NCBI RefSeq assembly: GCF_001423085.1
Contig: NZ_LMNU01000023.1
Location: 248,100 to 312,099, forward strand
DNA length: 64,000 bases
DNA from: Methylobacterium sp. Leaf125
Lineage (GTDB): Bacteria; Pseudomonadota; Alphaproteobacteria; Rhizobiales; Beijerinckiaceae
Direction: 5' to 3'
Shown: positions 46,481-58,729 of the stretch, piece after piece
Layout of the letters: each line of letters begins with the position of its first letter
Numbering within the stretch: the stretch's first letter is position 1
The notes under the pieces: generated by a model
What the model was told of the DNA's origin: nothing
What the model saw: only the letters and a program-made list of their open reading frames with translations
Database searches by the model: none
Position numbers and translations under genes: made by a program

Positions 46481-47983
46481 ATGTACTCAGCCTTCTATAA
46501 CTTGGAACAATATGTTACCGACAAACTAGTGGAAAATAATTATTCCGCAGCTCTCGACTCCGTCAGAGATTTTGTCGTCTCCATGCTGCATGCTCAGTTT
46601 TCGCCCGGCAACATCAACGGATCACCGAAGCTGGATGCTTTATGCGCGCGCATTGGCGCCTCGTACTCTGTCTTCGCAGAAAAAGACAAAAAGATTGAGT
46701 CTGGGTTTGCCGCCCGCAATGATCGTGTATTGTTCATCTGTACAGGGCTTTACCGATACGGTGGAACATCTCTGGTGATCGCCGATCTCATCAAGGCACA
46801 CCCGGGAAGCGAATGCACTGTAATTGCTACAGATTATCTCAACGATATGACCGAGCAGGACATCAGCGCGGCGCGAATAGGCGATACATCCGCTGATTTG
46901 TTGACCTGCCCCAAAGGTAATGCAGTCTCTAAATTAGAGTGGATAATTGAACAAATAGACCAACTAGAACCAGCGCGCATTTTTCTACTAAACCATCACC
47001 AAGACTCGGTAATTATTGCAGCGGTCCAACCATTTCTAAAAAAGACCAAAGTCCTATTTTATCACCATGCTGATTACAGCATGTGCCTTGGCGTCCATCT
47101 AGAAGGAGTCACCCACGTAGATCCACACAACGTTGGATACTGCAACTGTAGAGAGAAAGAGCTGATCAGGGATAATGTCTATCTTCCGCTCGTCGTCAGA
47201 GATAAATTATCCAATCGAAGCGGTGCGATTTTTATCGAAAACGATGAGCTTATTACGTGTTCTTGCGCGACATTTCATAAATTTGCTGCTTTCTATCTAT
47301 ATCCTTATACAAGCCTGATCGTAGATAGGCTTGTAGTGAGGTCGGGAATTCATATCCATGTAGGCAATATACCCAATGGATACCTGGTAAGCATCAAGGC
47401 AGAACTTGCACAAAAGGGCGTTGACCCGCAGAGGTTCGTTCACGTCCCATGGGTCAAAGATCTGTGGGAACTTCTGATTGAGAAAAAAGTCGATCTGTTC
47501 ATCGCGTCATTTCCGATTGGCGGCGCAAGAACTACGCTCGAAGTCATGGGAGCGGGAATCCCCATTCTAATTGCAGAAAATTACCTTACAAGGTTCCATA
47601 GCAGCCGAGATATTGTTTATCCAAACGCTCTAACGTGGAAATATCCCCACCAATTTCTAGAGGCGCTCAAGGCTGTCAGCAGCGAGATACTTAAAGCTCA
47701 CTCGATCAGGTCTCGGGCCCATTATTTGGCGCACTACTGCTTTGAGAGTAGCGGCATAGGTGATGAGATCAATCTCATCTGTGCTGGAACGCCTACTTTC
47801 GAGCCGCCGCCGCTTTATTCATACGAACCAGACAATCTAGATCGCGCTCTGCATTTCTCGCATTTAGAGCACAGCACTCGTGGCGCGGGCGCATCACCAG
47901 CCAGCGTTCTAGGCAACCTTAGAAGCAGCGGTGTCATTACCCGCATGGCACGCTCTACGATGAAGCTGATCAAGCGAACTTAA
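46481..47983 (+). CDS. Glycosyltransferase-like protein (GT-B type), laterally acquired
   Basis: 500 aa. The C-terminal half has a GT-B-like donor site: FVHVPWVKDLWELLIEKKVD, LFIASFPIGGARTTLEVMGA and GIPILIAENYLTRFHSSRDI, with the Glu of the E-x-x-x-G pattern. The N-terminal half has a Rossmann-like opening VLFICTGLYRYGGTSLVIAD and IFLLNHHQDSVIIAAVQPFL. Codon use is AT-rich (many AAT, TTA, ATA, AAA) unlike all neighbours, which points to transfer. Acceptor and donor sugars unknown. It is upstream of the exported tail-fibre-like protein and may modify surface polysaccharide or protein. Confidence 0.72.
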   Translation: MYSAFYNLEQYVTDKLVENNYSAALDSVRDFVVSMLHAQFSPGNINGSPKLDALCARIGASYSVFAEKDKKIESGFAARNDRVLFICTGLYRYGGTSLVIADLIKAHPGSECTVIATDYLNDMTEQDISAARIGDTSADLLTCPKGNAVSKLEWIIEQIDQLEPARIFLLNHHQDSVIIAAVQPFLKKTKVLFYHHADYSMCLGVHLEGVTHVDPHNVGYCNCREKELIRDNVYLPLVVRDKLSNRSGAIFIENDELITCSCATFHKFAAFYLYPYTSLIVDRLVVRSGIHIHVGNIPNGYLVSIKAELAQKGVDPQRFVHVPWVKDLWELLIEKKVDLFIASFPIGGARTTLEVMGAGIPILIAENYLTRFHSSRDIVYPNALTWKYPHQFLEALKAVSSEILKAHSIRSRAHYLAHYCFESSGIGDEINLICAGTPTFEPPPLYSYEPDNLDRALHFSHLEHSTRGAGASPASVLGNLRSSGVITRMARSTMKLIKRT

Positions 47984-48043
47984 AGTCTTAATGCGCATAC
48001 GCAGGTCGCCCGGCGGCTGATTGGGTCCGCCGGCGCGAGTCGT

Positions 48044-48349
48044 TTAGTCCTCAATAAATCCTTTATGTTGATTGGGTACTTGGCGAAGCAATTCGTCATG
48101 GATTTTTATGATCCAATCGCTGTCACGCACAGCCTTAGCGCCCCAGCGCCTATTTCCCCCATTACTCAATTCTAATTTGACACGCGTAACGTTGCTGGAT
48201 CTAGCACCAATTTGATGGAGTATGGCCACCGAACCGTCAGACAAAATAAATATATTTTTATCTGCACTATCCTCTTCCGAGGCTATTAACGCTCTAACAC
48301 TTAGATAAGTGATCGTCTGCGGGTCATTTATATTGATATGACTTGCCAT
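48044..48349 (-). CDS. AT-rich hypothetical protein (101 aa)
   Basis: 101 aa from ATG at 48349. ITYLSVRALIASEEDSADKN, IFILSDGSVAILHQIGARSS and VTRVKLELSNGGNRRWGAKA suggest a small beta-rich domain, ending in a helix (WIIKIHDELLRQVPNQHKGF). It is AT-rich like the glycosyltransferase-like gene and lies convergent to it, with about 60 bases between stops. Not recognised; probably part of the same acquired segment. Confidence 0.6.
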   Translation of the reverse strand: MASHININDPQTITYLSVRALIASEEDSADKNIFILSDGSVAILHQIGARSSNVTRVKLELSNGGNRRWGAKAVRDSDWIIKIHDELLRQVPNQHKGFIED

Positions 48350-48519
48350 TTTTGTCGTCCAAATTTTTATTACTGTAGCCTTGCGTAAGCTTGATCAGTT
48401 TCGATCCACACGATTTCCGGCTACCGTCCCAAAACAGGCTATCACGCCCGTCATCTGCCGTCATAGCGGTCCCGCTCACTTTGTTTCCGGTTCTGCGTAC
48501 GCTCGTGCTAGGTCCACCT

Positions 48520-49824
48520 ATGACATCCACCTCGGTCCGCCTTGCTCTTCCTACTATCATTGCTGCGTTCACCGGCATTTTGCTTGGCACGCCTTCTCAG
48601 GCTGACCAGCTTCCCTGGCAGGGTCGGATTGACAGCGCATCGCGCAATCTGTGGGTCAACCCGGATGGTGCCGTTGGTGATCAGGTCCCCAAGGTCGTCC
48701 ACAACGACGGTCTGAGCGTCTACGGACCTCGGCGCTGGATCTTCCAGCAGGTAACCCTGACTCCCTACGTAACCGGGCAGCGCGTGACGTGGGCAGACGG
48801 CAGCACCGCCATCCGGATGCTCAACGGCTTTGCAGCCTCGGGGCCGGTCACTATCGGAACCGGCTTCAAAACCTTCACCGTGGCTCGCGGCTTGAATTTT
48901 GCCGCTGGTTTCCCGGTCAATGCGGTTGCGGCCCACGATCACTCGAAATCGATGCGTGGAACGATCGCTTCGTACAGGGGTACGAAGCTTGTCCTGGATG
49001 TCGCTGTCGTAGCCGGCTCGGGTATCGTCGATCATTGGACGATCGGCGCATCGGGTACGACGAAGCAGGGCCAAACGAAGCTCGTCACGTCGGCGGCGTC
49101 TCCCGCAGGCAGCACCATGCTGACCTTCGCCAACACGGCTGGCGTGCAGAGAGGCGCAAACGTGGAGTTCGCCTTCGACGCTCAATTCAGGTCGAACAAC
49201 GGGATCCGGCGCGGCACCTACGTCGTCAGCAAAACAGATACGACCGTCACGCTGAGCCAAGCCCTTGTCTCGCCGGCCGGGGCACCGGCAGGCGTCTCCG
49301 TCATCGAGGGGCAACAGGTCACGTTCTACGGGAACCAGGGCAATTTCCTGTACCAGGACATTCAAGCCGCGGACGCCGTGGGCTTCCGATATGGGACACC
49401 CGAGGCGCGAGATGCGACGCTTTCCTTCGACGTGGTTTCGTCGGGACTGCCGAACTGCACGGCGTCGATCATGATGCTCGGCTACAAATCGCTCTCCAAA
49501 CTCGGTCGCTCGTACGTTCAGTCCTTTCCCGTCACGTCGACCAAGACGCGCGTCACCTTGCGCATCAAAGGTGACAAGGTCGGTGCGCCAGGAACCTGGA
49601 AAGCAGGCCTCGGAGCCAATGACTGGGGCGGCCTCTGGGGTGCGATCGGGTTCGCCTGGGAAAGCCAGGGCACCCCGACCGCACGGAACATTCCGGATGG
49701 CCAATGGAGCGACGTCACTGCGGTCGGTGGTTCGGATCAGCAAACATGCGATCTAACCGGAACGGTGGGGGCTATGGTCGACGTCTCGAACGTCAAGCTT
49801 ACGCTCGATGAGCCGAGGCCTTAG
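48520..49824 (+). CDS. Exported protein with phage-tail-fibre-like modules
   Basis: 434 aa from ATG at 48520. The N-terminus is a clean Sec signal (LPTIIAAFTGILLGTPSQA, cleavage before DQLPWQG). Residues about 105-185 contain VTIGTGFKTFTVARGLNFAA, GFPVNAVAAHDHSKSMRGTI and ASYRGTKLVLDVAVVAGSGI, which closely follow the repeat unit of phage tail-fibre proteins (VTIGTGSKTFTV ... GTV.SYSGTTL.V.V). The C-terminal ~170 residues are a beta-rich, likely carbohydrate-binding module (ATLSFDVVSSGLPNCTASIM, RVTLRIKGDKVGAPGTWKAG). No enzyme motif is seen. GC content is nearer to the host than that of the two genes before it. Confidence 0.7.
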   Translation: MTSTSVRLALPTIIAAFTGILLGTPSQADQLPWQGRIDSASRNLWVNPDGAVGDQVPKVVHNDGLSVYGPRRWIFQQVTLTPYVTGQRVTWADGSTAIRMLNGFAASGPVTIGTGFKTFTVARGLNFAAGFPVNAVAAHDHSKSMRGTIASYRGTKLVLDVAVVAGSGIVDHWTIGASGTTKQGQTKLVTSAASPAGSTMLTFANTAGVQRGANVEFAFDAQFRSNNGIRRGTYVVSKTDTTVTLSQALVSPAGAPAGVSVIEGQQVTFYGNQGNFLYQDIQAADAVGFRYGTPEARDATLSFDVVSSGLPNCTASIMMLGYKSLSKLGRSYVQSFPVTSTKTRVTLRIKGDKVGAPGTWKAGLGANDWGGLWGAIGFAWESQGTPTARNIPDGQWSDVTAVGGSDQQTCDLTGTVGAMVDVSNVKLTLDEPRP

Positions 49825-50140
49825 GTCGCGTTGCTCCGCTCAGGCCGCAATCAACGAAGATCTTGGAGTCCGCCAGTCCCGCTTCAGCGGGCGAATCCCG
49901 TCTCGCCGGAACGCCGACGCCGACCGTCCTTCTTCGTCCGTGGCAGAAAGAGACGTAGGCCACGGCGAAGCTGCTAGCGGCCTCGATGCGGAAGGCTTCA
50001 GCCAATTCGATGTGGCGCCTAGGGTCGGAAAACGACGCGGTTCAGAGGACAAAATCAGTCCCATAATCGGGGTTTCCGAGGATTTTCGGGGATCGGCCAC
50101 CAGCCCGTCAAAATCAAAACGGCTAAGTCGTTGCAATGCA
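49825..50140. other. Intergenic region before tRNA-Val
   Basis: 316 bases without a supportable gene, between the exported tail-fibre-like protein and tRNA-Val. A small hairpin CCCGC-TTCA-GCGGG lies at about 49877-49890 and could be a weak terminator. No integrase gene and no copy of the tRNA 3' end are seen. Confidence 0.5.
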
Positions 50141-50216
50141 TGGTGGGCGGTGAGGGACTCGAACCCCCGACCCTCTCCGTGTAAAGGAGACGCTCTACCA
50201 ACTGAGCTAACCGCCC
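50141..50216 (-). tRNA. tRNA-Val (anticodon TAC)
   Basis: 76 bases with CCA encoded on the minus strand. Acceptor GGGCGGT/ACCGCCC, D-arm AGCTCAGTTGGTAGAGC, anticodon loop TTTACAC (TAC, complement at 50181-50183), T-arm GGGTTCGAGTCCC. Confidence 0.97.
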
Positions 50217-50312
50217 GAGCCACCGCAGGTTTGCGCGCGATGCGAGGCTTCGTACCGGAAGGGCGGGCGGGGGCGCAACCCCCTCCCCCGGCGGGCCCCG
50301 GGTCCGGGTACG

Positions 50313-50340
50313 AAAAAGGCCCCGGCAGGGTTGCCGGGGC
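50313..50340 (-). terminator. Terminator of lon
   Basis: A 9-bp stem (GCCCCGGCA/TGCCGGGGC, loop of 4) followed on the minus strand by CTTTTTCG, a typical intrinsic terminator about 30 bases beyond the lon stop at 50369. Confidence 0.85.
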
Positions 50341-50368
50341 GTCGCTTCGAGTCAGGGTCGCATCGCGC

Positions 50369-52795
<2,427 letters not shown>

Positions 52796-53003
52796 ATCGG
52801 ACTTCCTCATGATGGACGCCGGGCAGTCACTCCTCCCAGGGAGCAAGCATCCTGCCAGGGGCCGACCGGGCCGCGAGGGGGTCGGAAGTGTCTTGGTGGA
52901 ACAGTCTTGGTGAGACAGTCTGGAAAACGGTCTTGGACTGTGCGGCTGGTGGCGGGACACCGCACCTCAGAGGGTGAGCGTGCGGCCATCGCGCTGAGGC
53001 TTC

Positions 53004-53032
53004 AGATGGAAATCGGGGCGGATGTTTTCAAG
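53004..53032 (-). promoter_or_regulatory. Candidate RpoH (sigma32) heat-shock promoter for lon
   Basis: On the minus strand CTTGAAA (53032-53026) and CCATCT (53009-53004) are separated by 16 bases, near the sigma32 consensus CTTGAAA-N(11-16)-CCCATNT. A start near 52996 would give a ~200-base leader before lon. The -35 box lies inside the loop of the hairpin at 53013-53044. Confidence 0.5.
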
Positions 53033-53044
53033 CATCCGCCCCGA
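53013..53044 (-). terminator. Terminator of clpX
   Basis: Perfect 12-bp stem (TCGGGGCGGATG/CATCCGCCCCGA, loop TTTTCAAG) about 36 bases beyond the clpX stop (53080), followed on the minus strand by TTTCC. A weak U-run, but the stem is strong. It overlaps the candidate lon promoter. Confidence 0.65.
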
Positions 53045-53079
53045 GGCTCAACCCAGACCTGACGCGACCCGGAAGGGCC

Positions 53080-54351
<1,272 letters not shown>

Positions 54352-54573
54352 ATCGGTCTCCGTTCGCGGGCATGGCGCCGGTCCGGGGCGCACACGCATC
54401 CTTCGAATTTAATGGCGTCCGCCTAAAGAAACAGTCACCTGCGCGCATCTGCCGGCTTCGATCAGACTGGCGATGCAAGCACGCGACCGCGACGGGATCA
54501 AGGCAGGCACCGAAAAAGCGCCCCGCCTCGAAACGACGCGCCGGGCCGGACGGCCCGGCGGTCCCGGTCGGGT

Positions 54574-55203
54574 TTACGCGGCGACGGGCTCGGGCCGCTT
54601 CTGGATCACCTCGTCGATGAGCCCGAACTCCTTGGCGGCATCGGCCGTCATGAAGTTGTCGCGCTCGAGGGCCTGGACGATGGTGTCGTAGTCGCGGCCG
54701 GTATGCTTCACGTAGATCTCGTTGAGGCGCTTCTTCAGGGCCTCGATCTCGCGGGCATGGATCAGGATGTCGGTGGCCTGGCCCTGGAAGCCGCCGGAGG
54801 GCTGGTGGACCATGATCCGGGCGTTCGGCAGGGCGAAGCGGTGGCCGGGCTCGCCGGCGGTGAGGAGCAGCGAACCCATCGACGCGGCCTGGCCGACGCA
54901 GAGCGTGGTCACGGGGCAGCGGATGAACTGCATGGTGTCGTAGATCGACAGGCCGGAGGTCACGACGCCGCCCGGCGAGTTGATGTAGAAGGAGATTTCC
55001 TTCTTCGGATTCTCGGCCTCGAGGAACAGCAGCTGCGCGACGATCAGCGACGCGCCGTAATCCTCGACCGGGCCGGTGAGGAAGATGATGCGCTCGCGCA
55101 GCAGGCGCGAGTAGATGTCGAAGGCACGCTCACCGCGGCTCGACTGCTCGACCACCATGGGCACGAGCGCGCTGTTATAATAGTCGACCGGATCTCTCAT
55201 CAT
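54574..55203 (-). CDS. clpP: ClpP protease subunit
   Basis: 209 aa; starts at 55203, 55200 (ATG) or 55206 (GTG) are all possible, because the frame opens GTG-ATG-ATG-AGA. Catalytic triad: Ser in [14 protein letters not shown], His in [15 protein letters not shown] and the Asp near [18 protein letters not shown]. It forms the 14-mer chamber with ClpX or ClpA. It is between tig and clpX, as in most bacteria. Confidence 0.97.
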   Translation of the reverse strand: MMRDPVDYYNSALVPMVVEQSSRGERAFDIYSRLLRERIIFLTGPVEDYGASLIVAQLLFLEAENPKKEISFYINSPGGVVTSGLSIYDTMQFIRCPVTTLCVGQAASMGSLLLTAGEPGHRFALPNARIMVHQPSGGFQGQATDILIHAREIEALKKRLNEIYVKHTGRDYDTIVQALERDNFMTADAAKEFGLIDEVIQKRPEPVAA

Positions 55204-55331
55204 CACGTGCCCCAGCTACAAGGGGTCCGGCCGCGCCACGAATCGGGCGCGCACCGGACGTTTCAGCGAACTACGGCGATGGTGAACATCGCCTTACTCT
55301 CGGCCCGCCGCCCTCGTGGGAGCAGCGAGGC

Positions 55332-56768
55332 TCAGTCGGCCTTGGCGACGGCGGGCAGGCCCTCGTCGGTTCCGGCCGAGGCGGACTCGTCGGTCTCGCT
55401 CTTCGGCTCGGACTTGCCCTCGGCGTCGTCCTCGTCGGCGAACAGCGCCTCCTTCGAGACGGGCTCCTCGACCAGCTTCACCTGCGCGAGCACGTGGTCG
55501 ACGACCTTCTCCTCGAAGATCGGCGCACGGAGCTCGGCGAGCGCCTGGGCATTCTTGCGGTAGAAGTCCCAGACCTGCTGCTCCTGGCCGGGATACTGCC
55601 GCACCCGGGCGATCAGCGCCTGGTTCACCTCGTCGTCCGAGACCTTGATATCGGCGGTCTCACCGACCTGCGCAAGCACCAAGCCGAGGCGGACGCGACG
55701 CTCGGCGATTTTGCGGTACTCGGCGGTCGCCTTCTCCTCGGTGGTGCCCTCGTCCTCGAAGGTCTTCTCGCGGGTCTTCAGGTCCTGCTCGACCTGGGCC
55801 CACACGGCGGCGAACTCCTGGTGGACGAGGCTCGGGGGCAGCTCGAAGGCGTACTTGGTGTCGAGGGCGTCGAGCAGGTCCTTCTTGAGCTTGCGGCGGG
55901 ACTGCGCCTCGAAGTCGCTGCCGATGGCGGTGGAGACCGCCTCCTTGAGCTTCTCGAGAGATTCCATGCCGAAGGTCTTGGCGAGCTCGTCGTCGATCTT
56001 GGTCTCGCCGGGGGCCTGGATCGCCGTGACGGTCACGTCGAACTCGGCATCCTTGCCGGCGAGGTGGGCGGCGCCGTACGCCTCCGGGAAGGTCGACTTC
56101 ACGACGCGCTGATCGCCGACCTTGGCGCCGACGAGCTGATCCTCGAAGCCGGGGATGAACGAGCCGGAGCCGAGCTCCAGGTCGATGCCCTCGCCCTTGC
56201 CGCCGTCGAACTCGGTGCCGTCGATGCGACCGACGAAGTCGATGGTGACGCGGTCGCCGGTCTCGGCGGCGGCGCCGTCCTCGCGGGGCGCGAAGGAGCG
56301 GTTGGAGGAAGCCATGCGGGTGATGGCCTCATCGACCTCCGCGTCGGAGGGCTTGGCCACCTGCTTCGTCAGGCTGACGTCGGACAGGTCGACGAGATCG
56401 AAGGTCGGCAGCACCTCGAGGGCGACGTTGAACGAGACGTCGTCCTTGGCGTCGAGGGCCCGCTCGACGATCGACTGCTCGCCGGGGAACTCGATCTTGG
56501 GCTCGAGGGCGAGCTTGAGATTGTTCTCCGTCACGATCTTCTGGTTCGCCTCGTTGACGGCGTTCTGCAGCACGTCGGCCATGACCGAGCGGCCGTAGAG
56601 CTTGCGCAGGTGCGCGACCGGCACCTTGCCGGGACGGAAGCCCTTGATCTGGGCCTTGTCCTTGAGGGTCGACAGCTCGCTGGTCAGGCGCTCCTCGAGC
56701 TCGTTCGCGGCGAGCAGGACCTGAAACTCGCGCTTCAGTCCCTGGGAGAGTGTCTCGGTCACCTGCAT
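55332..56768 (-). CDS. tig: Trigger factor
   Basis: 478 aa from [26 protein letters not shown] lies 8 bases upstream. The ribosome-binding tip has the signature [17 protein letters not shown]. An FKBP-like PPIase domain follows ([36 protein letters not shown]) and a helical C-terminal chaperone domain ends in an acidic tail rich in Asp/Glu/Ser. First gene of the tig-clpP-clpX-lon series. Confidence 0.96.
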   Translation of the reverse strand: MQVTETLSQGLKREFQVLLAANELEERLTSELSTLKDKAQIKGFRPGKVPVAHLRKLYGRSVMADVLQNAVNEANQKIVTENNLKLALEPKIEFPGEQSIVERALDAKDDVSFNVALEVLPTFDLVDLSDVSLTKQVAKPSDAEVDEAITRMASSNRSFAPREDGAAAETGDRVTIDFVGRIDGTEFDGGKGEGIDLELGSGSFIPGFEDQLVGAKVGDQRVVKSTFPEAYGAAHLAGKDAEFDVTVTAIQAPGETKIDDELAKTFGMESLEKLKEAVSTAIGSDFEAQSRRKLKKDLLDALDTKYAFELPPSLVHQEFAAVWAQVEQDLKTREKTFEDEGTTEEKATAEYRKIAERRVRLGLVLAQVGETADIKVSDDEVNQALIARVRQYPGQEQQVWDFYRKNAQALAELRAPIFEEKVVDHVLAQVKLVEEPVSKEALFADEDDAEGKSEPKSETDESASAGTDEGLPAVAKAD

Positions 56769-56942
56769 GGTCGTCTTTCCGCTGTCGTCCGTGTGATCGC
56801 GCAAATTCGGTTTGTCCCTCGCAGCCCGCCCTTGCGGGCCCCACGAGGTCGGCGCCGGAATGATGCGCCGCCGGGGGCCGGCTTCCTGCAGCGGGCCGGC
56901 CGGCCATCGCACTGAGCCAATCCGTTCCCGATGGCGATGGAC

Positions 56943-57027
56943 TGGTGCGGGCGGAGGGGCTCGAACCCCCACGTCTTGCGACACTGGAACCTAAATCCAG
57001 CGCGTCTACCAGTTCCGCCACGCCCGC
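56943..57027 (-). tRNA. tRNA-Leu (anticodon TAG)
   Basis: 85 bases on the minus strand with a long variable arm and CCA encoded. Acceptor GCGGGCG/CGCCCGC, anticodon stem CTGGA/TCCAG with loop TTTAGGT (TAG), variable arm around GTGTCGCAAGACGT, T-arm GGGGTTCGAGCCCC. tRNA-Leu upstream of tig is a common alphaproteobacterial order. Confidence 0.95.
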
Positions 57028-57071
57028 AAGCGCCAACGCCCAGCGCGCTTTCCGCCGCCAGAGCGGGGTCC

Positions 57072-57101
57072 TATAGCACGCGCGCCACGGGCCGCAGCAA
57101 A
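57072..57101 (-). promoter_or_regulatory. Possible promoter of tRNA-Leu
   Basis: On the minus strand TTGCTG (57101-57096) and CTATAG (57077-57072) are separated by 18 bases. Near-consensus -10, weak -35. The tRNA 5' end is at 57027. Confidence 0.35.
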
Positions 57102-57259
57102 AAAATCAGGGCTCGCCGCGGATCGGTCCCGGCGCCGGCAGACGCCTCCGGACGACGATTTGGCGTCCGCCGAATCCGCATTCTACAAGCGCTGCCCGGA
57201 CCACGAACACCGCCTGGACGCTCGCGCCCGGTCCTGCCCTCCCCCGATACCGAGGTTTC

Positions 57260-58729
57260 ATGCCGAACACCCGATCGCTCGTCCCGAACGATCCCGTCTC
57301 GGCCTCGCGCCGCGCCCTGCTGGGCGGCGTCGCGGCGCTGGCCCTGCTGCCTCGCGGCGCTCGCGCGCAGGGGACCAAGGCACCGCCGGCCCCCGCCGCA
57401 GTCCCGAGCGCTCCTACGGCGGCGGGATCCGCCCGCGCCCTGACGGCGGCCCCCGGCACCCTGCGCCTGAAGCCCGAGCCGGCGGCCCCGACGCCGGTCT
57501 GGTCCTTCGACGGCCGGGCGACGCCCCCGGTGGTGCGGATCCGGCTCGGCGAGACGGCGCGGCTGAAGGTGGAGAACAGGACGGACAAGCCGCTCAGCCT
57601 GCACTGGCACGGGGTGCGCAACCAGAATCCCATGGACGGGGTCGGCGGCGTCACCCAGGCGCCGATCGCCCCGGGTGCCGACTTCACCTACGCGTTCGTG
57701 CCGCCGGATGCCGGCACCTTCCTGATTCGCCCCCTGGTGGTCGGCGGGTCGAGCGAGCCCTCGGGCCGGGGCCTCGCCGGCGCCCTGGTGGTCGAGGAGG
57801 CCACGCCCCCCGCCGTGGACCAGGACCTGACCCTGCTGATGCAGGACTGGCGGCTCGACGACGCCACCACCCTGCTGCCCTTCGGCCAACCGATCTTCGC
57901 GGCGAGCTCCGGGCGCCTCGGCAGCCTCGTCACCCTGAACGGGGTGCCGGTGCCGGCCCCGATCACGGCCCGGCCGGGCAGCCGCCTGCGCCTGCGCCTC
58001 GGCAACGTCTGCAACGCCCGCGCCACCCGCATCCGCTTCGACGGCGTGAAGGTCTACGTGCTGGCGGTCGACGGCCAACCGACCGACACCTTCGAGCCCC
58101 TACGGGCCACCCTGCCCTTCCCGCCCGGCACCCGCTACGACCTGATGCTCGACATGCCCACCGAGGCCGGCGCCAAGGGCGCGATCACGGCGCTGATCGG
58201 CAACGGCATCGCCCTCGCGACCCTCGCGGCGACGGGTGAGGCCGCCGCACCGCCGCGGCCGCCGATCGCCAAGATCGGCGACAATCCGCTGCTGCCGGCG
58301 GAGGTGAAGCTTCAGAACGCGGTCCGGCGCGACATCACCATCACGGGCGGCGCCAGGGTCGACAAGGACAAGCCCGCCGCCGAGCCGGTCTATACCGGCG
58401 ACCCTTCCCGGGTCTGGTCGGTGAACGGCGCCCCCGGCACGGCCGGGATGGCGCCCCTGTTCTCGGTCAAGCGCGGCCAGGTGGTGGTGCTGGCGATCCG
58501 GAACGAGACCGCCTTCCCGCAATCGCTGCACCTGCACGGCCACGTCTTCCGGCTGCTCCACCCCCTCGACGACGGCTGGGAGCCCTACTGGCTCGACACC
58601 TTCCAGCTCCTTGAGGGCCGGACGGCGCGGATCGCCTTCAAGGCGGACAATCCCGGGCGCTGGCTGATCAGCGCCACGGTGCTGGAGCGCTTCGACACCG
58701 GTCTCTGGACCCTGTTCGAGGTCACCTAG
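57260..58729 (+). CDS. Tat-exported multicopper-oxidase-fold protein with lost copper ligands
   Basis: 489 aa. The twin-Arg signal SASRRALLGG lies at residues 14-23. Three cupredoxin domains can be followed. The first copper motif LHWHG (His-115, His-117) and the later LHLHGHVFRLL are kept. The T2/T3 motif after DAGTF is LIRPLVV instead of WYHPH, and the C-terminal HCHIxxHxxxG(M) is replaced by LISATVLERFDTGLW. So the type 1 site and part of the trinuclear centre are absent, as in FtsP/SufI. A structural or copper-binding role in the periplasm is more likely than laccase activity. Its stop overlaps that of the convergent next gene (CTAG). Confidence 0.8.
   Translation: MPNTRSLVPNDPVSASRRALLGGVAALALLPRGARAQGTKAPPAPAAVPSAPTAAGSARALTAAPGTLRLKPEPAAPTPVWSFDGRATPPVVRIRLGETARLKVENRTDKPLSLHWHGVRNQNPMDGVGGVTQAPIAPGADFTYAFVPPDAGTFLIRPLVVGGSSEPSGRGLAGALVVEEATPPAVDQDLTLLMQDWRLDDATTLLPFGQPIFAASSGRLGSLVTLNGVPVPAPITARPGSRLRLRLGNVCNARATRIRFDGVKVYVLAVDGQPTDTFEPLRATLPFPPGTRYDLMLDMPTEAGAKGAITALIGNGIALATLAATGEAAAPPRPPIAKIGDNPLLPAEVKLQNAVRRDITITGGARVDKDKPAAEPVYTGDPSRVWSVNGAPGTAGMAPLFSVKRGQVVVLAIRNETAFPQSLHLHGHVFRLLHPLDDGWEPYWLDTFQLLEGRTARIAFKADNPGRWLISATVLERFDTGLWTLFEVT

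Noticed and set aside
43273..50141. Integrase-made att duplication of the tRNA-Val 3' end
   Set aside because: I looked for a second copy of the tRNA 3' end (GGTTCGAGTCCC or complement) across the segment and found only the tRNA genes themselves. No integrase gene is intact.
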